Assembly: GCA_021827255.1 (NCBI GenBank)
Contig: JAKAWO010000187.1
Location: 1 to 6,207, forward strand
DNA from: Acidobacteriota bacterium
Lineage (GTDB): Bacteria; Acidobacteriota; Terriglobia; UBA7540
Length of the DNA: 6,207 bases
Reading direction: 5' to 3'
Part shown: piece after piece, positions 1 to 4,388 of the stretch
How positions within the stretch are numbered: position 1 is the stretch's first letter
How the letters are laid out: each line of letters opens with the position of its first letter
The notes under the pieces: generated by a model
The model's database searches: none
The model's input: the letters and a program-made list of their open reading frames with translations, nothing else
Told to the model about the DNA's origin: nothing
Made by a program: the position numbers and the translations under genes

Positions 1-1
1 A

Positions 2-196
2 CTTGCCGGCGGGGCGGGGGCAACCGGCGCGGCGCTGCGCCAACTGACGTCGGCAAGCGTTCACGACCAAAATACCTTCGATCGCCCCAACGTAGTTTTG
101 CCTTCGGCTGAGAAGCGCATCTCGGTTTCCGGGCGTAGATTCACTCAGATGGTTCCGGCGCACTCGGTCCAGGCGCTCGTACTGGACTTGGCTTGA
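2..196 (+). CDS. Probable alpha-L-arabinofuranosidase (GH51), C-terminal end only
   Basis: The frame is open from the window edge to a TGA at 194-196 and gives the last 64 residues of a larger protein. The readable parts are SVHDQNTFDRPNVVLP and, close to the end, MVPAHSVQALVLDLA. An 'NTFD.P..V' segment followed by a 'PAHSV..L' last strand is how the C-terminal beta-sandwich domain of GH51 alpha-N-arabinofuranosidases normally ends. Those enzymes release terminal arabinofuranosyl groups from arabinan and arabinoxylan side chains. The catalytic (beta/alpha)8 barrel lies outside the window, so activity cannot be judged. Other glycoside hydrolases with a similar C-terminal sandwich are a possible alternative. 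The ending looks intact. Confidence 0.68.
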   Translation, partial: LAGGAGATGAALRQLTSASVHDQNTFDRPNVVLPSAEKRISVSGRRFTQMVPAHSVQALVLDLA

Positions 197-257
197 GCGC
201 CAACCTTCAACGTTCGCGACACGGGAATTTTTGGGATTTTCCTGCCTATTTTGCCTC

Positions 258-286
258 TTGACAGCAGCCGCAGGGGGGGGTAGCGT
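258..286 (+). promoter_or_regulatory. Candidate sigma70-type promoter for the cysteine-rich secreted protein
   Basis: A perfect TTGACA (258-263) is followed after 17 bases by TAGCGT (281-286), which keeps only the T, A and final T of a -10 box. The spacer ends in a run of eight G (273-280), which is unusual for a spacer. It lies in the 167-bp gap between the GH51 gene and the small secreted protein, about 75 bases before the likely start at 364. The -35 box and the spacing are good and the -10 is weak, so this is only a candidate. Nothing else is recognisable in the gap. Confidence 0.35.
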
Positions 287-350
287 TTCCCGTAGTTGAG
301 GGTGTGGTGGCTGGGCGGCCGCACGCTGCGCCGTCCCAGACCGAGCCCTC

Positions 351-356
351 GGAGGT
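351..356 (+). promoter_or_regulatory. Ribosome binding site deciding the start at 364
   Basis: GGAGGT lies 7 bases before the ATG at 364-366, but only 1 base before the in-frame ATG at 358-360. The spacing favours 364, which also starts directly with the basic end (MKR) of a signal peptide. The upstream in-frame GTG at 304 would add a non-signal-like, Pro/Ala/Ser-rich extension and has no such site. Confidence 0.6.
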
Positions 357-363
357 AATGGCT

Positions 364-636
364 ATGAAAAGGCTGGCGCTGACAATTTGCGTCCTCGTGC
401 TCGGCGCGGCTCTCCCCAGGGCGCGCCGGGCGGGGAACGCGCTCGCTCAGGAGTGCGACAACGTGTGTTCGGGCGTCACCGACGTCTCCTACAGCAACTC
501 CTTCGGCAATTGCGATTACAATCAGTACGAACTCGAGGCTCAGATGGACGTGAGCCAGACCATCTACGACGAGGGGGAGGGTGACGCCTGGGGCGTGTGC
601 TACAACTACTACGATTGCGACGGCAGCTACACCTAG
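364..636 (+). CDS. Small secreted cysteine-rich protein, ended early by an in-frame TAG
   Basis: I do not recognise the family. From ATG 364 the product is 90 residues before TAG 634-636. It begins with a signal peptide: MKR, a hydrophobic core at residues 4-18, and a likely cleavage after ALA at residue 28. An odd feature is the basic stretch RARR (19-22) between core and cleavage site. The mature part is acidic and rich in Asp, Tyr and Asn, with Cys at 31, 35, 50, 79 and 85, as expected for an exported disulfide-bonded protein. Five mature Cys is an odd number. The same frame continues after the TAG for 65 more codons of matching composition with three more Cys, making eight (next entry). 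The 90-residue product is therefore probably a truncation, unless the TAG is read through. An upstream start at 358 or 304 is possible but less well placed relative to the ribosome binding site. Confidence 0.6.
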   Translation: MKRLALTICVLVLGAALPRARRAGNALAQECDNVCSGVTDVSYSNSFGNCDYNQYELEAQMDVSQTIYDEGEGDAWGVCYNYYDCDGSYT

Positions 637-834
637 GGCTACATCAACGGGAATGAGACATTATACGACGATGGGCAAGACCCGGGGAACGAGTCGGAAA
701 GCTTTCACTGGGTGCTGGACGACTGGTCGGTGTCTTATACCAACGTCCAGTGCTCTAACGGTTTCCAGGGTGCTTCGACCCCTGAGTTCGCGGACAACGT
801 CTATAGAACGATCGAGTTCGACGAGTGCTGCTAG
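637..834 (+). pseudogene. In-frame continuation of the cysteine-rich secreted protein beyond the TAG
   Basis: Reading on past TAG 634-636 in the same frame gives 65 residues without a stop until TAG 832-834 (residues 92-156 of the joined protein). Composition matches the first part: acidic, Tyr/Asn/Trp-rich, with Cys at 130, 155 and 156, ending in EFDECC. The segment ETLYDDGQD (97-105) resembles QTIYDEGEG (65-73) from before the TAG, and WSVSYTNVQC resembles DVSYSNSFGNC, which suggests an internal repeat spanning the stop. No start codon with a ribosome binding site is seen after 636, so this half is unlikely to be a separate gene. The simplest reading is a single nonsense change (for example from CAG or TAC) in a 156-residue gene. 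Stop readthrough or a sequencing error are alternatives. Confidence 0.6.
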
Positions 835-870
835 TGTGGCGCGTCCCAAGTAGATTTACAGTGTAGTATT

Positions 871-924
871 CGTGGCACGGCCACCCTGGCCGTGTCCTGA
901 CACGGGCGGGACGCCCGTGCCACG
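871..924. repeat. Multi-hairpin palindromic interspersed repeat
   Basis: This 54-bp unit has nested, perfectly paired arms. The outer arms are CGTGGCACGG (871-880) and CCGTGCCACG (915-924), 10 of 10 complementary. Inside are two 7-bp hairpins, CACGGCC/GGCCGTG (876-882 with 888-894, 5-nt loop) and CACGGGC/GCCCGTG (901-907 with 913-919, 5-nt loop), plus GTGTC/GACAC (892-896 with 899-903) between them. The single strand can fold either as one closed outer stem or as two side-by-side hairpins. From memory, near-identical 'GTGGCACGGGCGTCCCGCCCGTG' modules occur in many copies in some Acidobacteriota and Planctomycetota genomes, and their translation (MARPPWPCPDTGGTPVPR) turns up in spurious small proteins. 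It sits just behind the TAG at 832-834. Function is unknown: mobile REP-like unit, transcript end or structural element. Confidence 0.7.
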
Positions 925-941
925 TCATGGCGTTGTAAAGG

Positions 942-961
942 AGTGTTGGACGCGCAACACT
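942..961. repeat. Perfect 7-bp inverted repeat (hairpin or operator)
   Basis: AGTGTTG (942-948) pairs perfectly with CAACACT (955-961) around a 6-base loop GACGCG. There is no T-run after it on either strand, so it is not a classical terminator. It lies in the non-coding gap between the structured repeat and the 245-aa secreted protein and could be part of that gene's leader or a protein-binding dyad. Chance is possible at this size. Confidence 0.35.
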
Positions 962-993
962 AGTCCAGCGCCCCCAACGCTCCGTTGCTTACC

Positions 994-1014
994 GCGGGGC
1001 TTGTTGCGCCCCGC
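994..1014. repeat. GC-rich 7-bp stem-loop in the leader of the secreted protein
   Basis: GCGGGGC (994-1000) pairs perfectly with GCCCCGC (1008-1014) around loop TTGTTGC. It is 80 bases upstream of the start at 1094. It is followed by CTAGCCGCG, without a T-run, so it is not a normal intrinsic terminator. Apart from the repeat at 871-924, the dyad at 942-961 and this hairpin, I see nothing in 835-1083. Confidence 0.35.
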
Positions 1015-1083
1015 TAGCCGCGCGAGCGAGGGGCGCGCCGCCGGGTCGGGCCCGTCTTCGAGCTGACGATAATTTCGCTGATG

Positions 1084-1090
1084 AGGAGGA
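1084..1090 (+). promoter_or_regulatory. Strong ribosome binding site for the 245-aa secreted protein
   Basis: AGGAGGA lies 3 bases before ATG 1094-1096. The spacing is short, but the core AGGAGG ends 4 bases from the start and no competing in-frame start has a site. Confidence 0.6.
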
Positions 1091-1093
1091 AAC

Positions 1094-1831
1094 ATGGGAC
1101 GCGAGGCCAGAATGGCTGCAAGCGGCTTGATTTTTGCCTGCGCGACGGCGTGGGCCCAAGCGGGCGGCAAGGTAGCGTTCAGCTACTCCACGGCGCCGCA
1201 TCCGCACGTCGAAATCACGAACGACTACCCATCGCCCATCACGGCGCTCTTGTATGTGACCCTGGAACCGGGGCCGGGGGGCCGAGGAGGCGGAAGGGAG
1301 ATCGGGGGCCTCGACACTGGGGTGAACTGGCCGCACGATCAACCCCTTGCGCCAGGGAGAACCCTATCGTTGCCGGTAGGCCATTTCGTAGGCGTAGACC
1401 CGTCGACGCTCCGGCCGCAACTGGCGGCTGTCGTCTTTGCCGACGGCACTTCGCTCGGGAGCCCGGAGTGGGTGGGTGAGATACGCGGGGGGTGGCAGAA
1501 CCTCTATGACGAAATCGGCAAAGTGGAGGCCCTGCTTAGCAACGGGGTCAAGGCGGGGGTCGGGAAGAACAGCCTTGTGACTTCGCTCGAGGCGATGAGA
1601 GGCGCCCTTGCCAAACAAGGCATGCCCCGGCCTGAGGAAACGGCATCCTCCCTGGTCATCGAGAGGGCAATTATTAACCTGAACCGCGCGCCCGAGGGCG
1701 GCGTCGTTGGCGACCCGCAGAGAACGGTCCCTGTGCTGCTGACCGACTTCAACGAGTGGCGCGGCGTGCTTCGGCCCTTGCTCGCGTCGCTCAAGCAGCC
1801 GACCGGCGCAGGCGCTCCACAGCCTCGGTAG
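1094..1831 (+). CDS. Secreted protein of unknown function, beta-rich N-terminal domain and helical tail (245 aa)
   Basis: The product starts with a short signal peptide (MGREAR, a hydrophobic core at about residues 8-21, probable cleavage AWA|QA after residue 21). Residues 25-128 look like a small beta-sandwich: alternating strands such as KVAFSYS, PHVEITN, ITALLYVTLE, then a Gly-rich loop (59-72), a PG turn before RTLSLPVG, and the closing motif FADGTSLGSPEWV (115-127). Similar 'ITNxSxxPITA...pG...v..A.FaDGT..G.pe' proteins are, from memory, common secreted proteins of Acidobacteriota without known function. Residues 129-235 are mainly helical (GGWQNLYDEIGKVEALL, then LVTSLEAMRGALAKQG), and the tail is Pro/Gly-rich. 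No catalytic motif is visible. It ends at TAG 1829-1831, with sigma-factor debris directly behind and in the same frame, so the next gene has been lost. The start is supported by a ribosome binding site. Confidence 0.75.
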   Translation: MGREARMAASGLIFACATAWAQAGGKVAFSYSTAPHPHVEITNDYPSPITALLYVTLEPGPGGRGGGREIGGLDTGVNWPHDQPLAPGRTLSLPVGHFVGVDPSTLRPQLAAVVFADGTSLGSPEWVGEIRGGWQNLYDEIGKVEALLSNGVKAGVGKNSLVTSLEAMRGALAKQGMPRPEETASSLVIERAIINLNRAPEGGVVGDPQRTVPVLLTDFNEWRGVLRPLLASLKQPTGAGAPQPR

Positions 1832-1843
1832 GGGCGGGGGATG

Positions 1844-2139
1844 CCGCCGCTCGGCGGATGGCTTGTGACGGTCGTCGCGCGCGTGTGCCTGGACATGCTC
1901 CGCTCGCGCCAATCGTAGCGGGGAGAACCCCTCGGCGCGCCAGGGGCCGAGGCGGTCCGAGAAAGCGCCGCCGATCTCGACCCGGAGCAGGAGGCGGTGA
2001 TGGACGACCCCGTCGGCCTCGCGCTGCTCGTCGTCCTCGAGCGGCTGGCTCCCACCGGGCGCATCGCGTTCGTGGTGCCCGACATGTTCGCCGTGCCCTT
2101 CGACGAGATCGCCTCCATCGCGGGCCGCACGCCCGCCGG
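1844..2139 (+). pseudogene. ECF sigma factor remnant (SigJ/ECF41-like), headless and with an in-frame stop
   Basis: In one frame this stretch reads GGWLVTVVARVCLDMLRSR, TAG at 1916-1918, then RGEPLGAPG, DLDPEQEAV, DPVGLALLVVLERLAP and PDMFAVPFDEIASIAGRTPA. This matches, in order, the central and sigma4 part of SigJ-type ECF sigma factors ('GWLTTVVARVCLDMLRSR..R.EE', 'DPEQEALLADSVGLALLVVLETLAPAERLAFVLHDMF', 'VPFDEIAPIVGRSPAA'). Several features mark it as dead: the N-terminal region 2 (roughly the first 60 residues) is absent, an amber stop sits within the linker, LAPAERLAFVLHDMF has become LAPTGRIAFVVPDMF, and the sequence leaves the family after GRTPA where the recognition helix and the C-terminal SnoaL-like domain should follow. 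At that point it runs straight into a PQQ propeller fragment. It shares the reading frame of the preceding 245-aa gene but is separated by that gene's stop. Confidence 0.72.
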
Positions 2140-2526
2140 GTGTTCAGCATCTTTTATCTCACCACGATCGGTAAACCCGAGGGTTGGGCCGGCCGCGACC
2201 GAGGGCTCTGGGCTGACTCCGCGCCGCGCGCCCTCGACATCCGCACCGGAAAGGTGGTGTGGGATCACGAGCTTGGCCGCTATGACGATGGCGCCGGCAT
2301 CCTGACCACCGCCGGCCATTTGCTCTTTACCGCTGACACCTCCGGCAACCTTCTGGCGCTTGATCCTGCAACCGGCAAAACGCTCTGGCACATTAACGTC
2401 GGCGCGGGCGTCGAAAACTCTCCGATGACCTATCGGCTCGACGGTCGCCAATATCTGGTGGTCGCTGCCGCGGATCGTTTGATGGCCTTTACCCTCCCGA
2501 AAAACGTGATTCAGTCGAGCCGTTGA
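2140..2526 (+). pseudogene. PQQ-dependent dehydrogenase beta-propeller, C-terminal fragment
   Basis: The frame from about 2140 to TGA 2524-2526 encodes the last 128 residues of a PQQ-dependent alcohol/sugar dehydrogenase-type propeller. Recognisable pieces in order are VFSIFYLTTIGKPEGWAGRD, two blade motifs ALDIRTGKVVWDHEL and ALDPATGKTLWHINVG (the 'A.D..TGK..W' signature), AGILTTAGHLLFTADTSGN, and the closing strand DGRQYLVVAAADRLMAF. Full-length family members are about 550-700 residues and periplasmic, passing electrons from PQQ to the respiratory chain. Here the signal peptide, the active-site Asp and most blades are missing. The GTG at 2140 has no ribosome binding site and lies on the junction with the sigma remnant, so this is very probably a gene stump. 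Its codons and closing strand look well kept, which suggests a recent truncation. The alternative is a chimeric join made during assembly. Confidence 0.75.
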
Positions 2527-2682
2527 GCGCGACCCGCGTGGGTTCAGCCTGCAAGGCGGCGAAACAGCTACCGAATCACGCCGCCTCCCCTGGAAAGTTG
2601 ATGAGGGCGGGGAATTTTCAAACCGTTGAGCCCAGCTTGTCCGGCCGGCTCGGGGGTTAGGCGGCATCGCCCTTACAAGCCG

Positions 2683-2708
2683 ACGAGGGCGCTGGCGAGC
2701 GCCCTCGT
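2683..2708 (-). terminator. Strong stem-loop just behind htpX, candidate terminator
   Basis: ACGAGGGCGCT (2683-2693) pairs perfectly over 11 bases with AGCGCCCTCGT (2698-2708) around a 4-base loop. It begins 10 bases past the htpX stop codon, the normal place for a transcript end. No T-run follows on either strand, so it is either a hairpin protecting the 3' end or a terminator of the U-tract-poor kind. It could serve both directions. In the rest of 2527-2718 I see nothing recognisable. Confidence 0.5.
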
Positions 2709-2718
2709 GAACCAGCCA

Positions 2719-3576
2719 TTACGAATACCGCATTTCGAGCAGGCGCTCGATGCGCTTCTGGATGGGCGGATGGGTTGAAAATAAGTTAGCGAACATTTGG
2801 CGGCCGGTGCGCGGCTGGCAGATGTAAAGGTGCGCCATCGAGGGCGAAACCTGCATTGGGACACGTTTCGACCACTGGTCAATTTTCTCGAGCGCGCTCG
2901 CCAGCGCCTGCGGGTTGCCCGTAATATGCGCCCCCGTTTCGTCGGCTTCGTATTCGCGCGAGCGGGAAATCGCAAGCTGGATCAGCATGGCCATGAAGGG
3001 CGCGATAATCATCATGGCCAGAGCCGAAAGCGCCCCGCCTTCGCGGTCGCCGCGGCCTCCGCCGCCCCCAAAGCCGAACATTTCCGCCCACATGACCATG
3101 TTCGCAATCATGGAGATGGCCCCCGCGACTGTGGCCACCACGGCGCTGATCAAGATGTCGCGGTTGCGGACGTGCCCGAGTTCGTGCGCCAGCACACCCT
3201 CAATTTCTTCGTCGTTGCATAAGTCCAAAATGCCCCGCGTCACCGCGACGGAAGCGTGGTTGGGATTGCGCCCGGTGGCAAAGGCGTTCGGCGAATCAGT
3301 TGGAATCAGATAGATCTTCGGGGCCGGAATGTTCGCTTTGGCGGCCAGGCGCTCGACGATCTGATAGAGCCGCGGCGCCTCTTCCCGCGAGATCGGCTGC
3401 GCGTGGCTCGTTTTGAGCGCGATCTTGTCCGAGAAGAAATAGGTGCCCAGGTTCATCACGGCGGCCAGAATCAGCGCCAGCACTATGCCCTGCTGGCCGC
3501 CCCAAAGCTCACCGATCGCCAAAAATAAGCCGGTCAAAATGCCAAGAAATAGAGTTGTTTTCAGATTATTCCACAT
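2719..3576 (-). CDS. htpX: HtpX family membrane zinc metalloprotease (M48)
   Basis: HtpX cuts damaged or misfolded membrane proteins on the cytoplasmic side of the inner membrane and acts with FtsH in membrane quality control. The 285-residue product has the family length and layout. There are two N-terminal transmembrane segments (about 5-22 and 28-48) and a cytoplasmic linker (about 49-120, including RLYQIVERLA and the strand around PNAFATGRNP). The zinc motif HELGH is at 131-135. Two more hydrophobic segments follow (about 139-161 and 184-204). The third zinc ligand lies in SREYEAD, an ExxxD motif with Glu208 and Asp212. The end, FSTHPPIQKRIERL, is the usual M48 C-terminus. A loop of consecutive Gly with RGDREGG (168-181) between segments 3 and 4 is typical of this subgroup. 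A ribosome binding site (complement of CTCCT at 3586-3590, 9 bases from the ATG) supports the start. All catalytic residues are present. It follows the rhodanese gene on the same strand after 92 bp, so co-transcription is possible. Confidence 0.93.
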   Translation of the reverse strand: MWNNLKTTLFLGILTGLFLAIGELWGGQQGIVLALILAAVMNLGTYFFSDKIALKTSHAQPISREEAPRLYQIVERLAAKANIPAPKIYLIPTDSPNAFATGRNPNHASVAVTRGILDLCNDEEIEGVLAHELGHVRNRDILISAVVATVAGAISMIANMVMWAEMFGFGGGGGRGDREGGALSALAMMIIAPFMAMLIQLAISRSREYEADETGAHITGNPQALASALEKIDQWSKRVPMQVSPSMAHLYICQPRTGRQMFANLFSTHPPIQKRIERLLEMRYS

Positions 3577-3668
3577 TTGCTTTCGCTCCTATGGCTTTGC
3601 TCTTCCAGAATTTCCACAGCTATTAGATGCGTTATTCACCATCTCCGTTCTATTTGATCTGTGTGAGC

Positions 3669-4157
3669 TCACGGATTCTTCCCGCGAACGGTTGGGTAGC
3701 CTTTGACTTGCCAATCGTGGCCGAAATTCTGACGGATTTCAACGACCTGCACGTGAGTGTAACCCATCGCGCGCAGCGTGTTGAAGGCCGGACGGATGTT
3801 CGGGCACTCCTGCCACGGGCAGCATCCGCAATAGAGGATAATCTGCGCGGTTTTTGGAATCTTAGCCAGGCAGTTTTTCAGCCGCGCCATACCGGACGCG
3901 CTGGACGCCGGACCGCAATAGATCGCGCCGGGAACGTGGCCCTGATCGTAAAGTGTTCGGAAACCAACTTGAAGAATCGTAAGCCGCTTGCCGGCTGCGC
4001 TTCGCAGCTCCTTGGCCAGCGTCGCGGGCTGAATCACTTGAGCCGCGCGCCAGGGGCCAGCGGCGAGACCCTGCGCTGCAAGCACCAGAATGATCGCCAG
4101 CGGGGCGAGCCATGAGAGCATCGGATTATATTCGTTCGTATAAGTTGGACGCCGCAT
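3669..4157 (-). CDS. Exported or membrane-anchored rhodanese-like protein with Cys-rich active loop
   Basis: The 162-residue product begins MRRPTYTNEYNP, followed by a hydrophobic segment (about 13-33, ending GLAA) that is a signal peptide or membrane anchor. A single rhodanese domain fills about 45-160: LQVGFRTLYDQGHVPGAIY (the 'D.R....GHIPGA' step), IILYCGCCPWQECPN (active-site strand and loop), ALRAMGY-type helix seen as TLRAMGYTHVQVVE, and a W..KGYPT end. Rhodaneses carry sulfur as a persulfide on a loop Cys. The aligned catalytic Cys is Cys110, but the usual CxxGxR loop is replaced by a longer one with Cys110, 112, 113 and 118 before IRPA. The start is set at ATG 4155-4157: AGGAGG (complement of 4166-4171) lies 8 bases away, while the farther GTG at 4185-4187 has no such site. 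Substrate is unknown. The envelope location and extra Cys would fit a sulfur-carrier or thiol-redox role, which is inference. Confidence 0.82.
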   Translation of the reverse strand: MRRPTYTNEYNPMLSWLAPLAIILVLAAQGLAAGPWRAAQVIQPATLAKELRSAAGKRLTILQVGFRTLYDQGHVPGAIYCGPASSASGMARLKNCLAKIPKTAQIILYCGCCPWQECPNIRPAFNTLRAMGYTHVQVVEIRQNFGHDWQVKGYPTVRGKNP

Positions 4158-4165
4158 TCGACTTC

Positions 4166-4171
4166 CCTCCT
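4166..4171 (-). promoter_or_regulatory. Ribosome binding site deciding the rhodanese start
   Basis: The complement of CCTCCT (4166-4171) is AGGAGG, 8 bases before the ATG at 4157-4155. This supports starting there and not at the GTG 30 bases further upstream. Confidence 0.7.
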
Positions 4172-4376
4172 CCGTTGATGCTACCACATTGGTCGAGGTG
4201 CTTGTAAGCCCGCAGTTCTGGGTCGGGACCTCGTTCCGCTTTCCGGGGACCGGTCGATCATACTCTTTTTCGTGTTCAGCCCATCGTCAAAGCGGGCCGT
4301 ACCCTCCGGTCGGCGCTCCCGCCACGGACGGGGCTGGGCCGAATGTGAGCGCTCGCTGATTCACCCTGCCTGTTGT

Positions 4377-4382
4377 TATTAT
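4377..4382 (+). promoter_or_regulatory. Candidate -10 box (TATTAT) for a leaderless rhomboid transcript
   Basis: TATTAT (5 of 6 to TATAAT) ends 6 bases before ATG 4389. No Shine-Dalgarno-like sequence precedes this ATG; the bases are TTATTATCATCTT. A -10 box about 7 bases ahead of a start codon without a ribosome binding site is the known signature of leaderless genes. No good -35 is seen: CTGATT at 4356-4361 is weak and spaced 15. The rest of the 231-bp divergent gap (4158-4388) shows nothing clear. Confidence 0.35.
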
Positions 4383-4388
4383 CATCTT

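Noticed and set aside
273..280. Run of eight G before the Cys-rich gene
   Set aside because: Could suggest phase variation by slippage, but it lies in a presumed promoter spacer with no supporting evidence; noted only in the promoter entry.
661..849. Minus-strand frame opposite the tail of the Cys-rich protein
   Set aside because: No signal, motif or ribosome binding site; it is antisense to the better supported + strand frame.
872..1066. Small + strand frame with MARPPWPCPDTGGTPVPR
   Set aside because: It is the translation of the palindromic repeat plus non-coding leader; this peptide is a familiar artefact of such repeats and there is no ribosome binding site.
1756..2139. N-terminal part of the long + strand frame ending at 2526
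   Set aside because: Arg/Ala-rich, out of frame with both the 245-aa gene and the sigma remnant. Only the part after about 2140 is real protein sequence.
1504..2667. 387-codon open frame on the minus strand
   Set aside because: It lies antisense to the 245-aa gene, the sigma remnant and the PQQ fragment, which have recognisable protein character on the + strand. The antisense product is Arg/Ser/Pro-rich without motifs, as expected in high-GC DNA.
4257..4262. TATGAT on the minus strand as -10 box for the rhodanese/htpX genes
   Set aside because: The only TTGACG-like -35 on that strand is 22 bases away, too far, and no other match was found at 16-18 bases.
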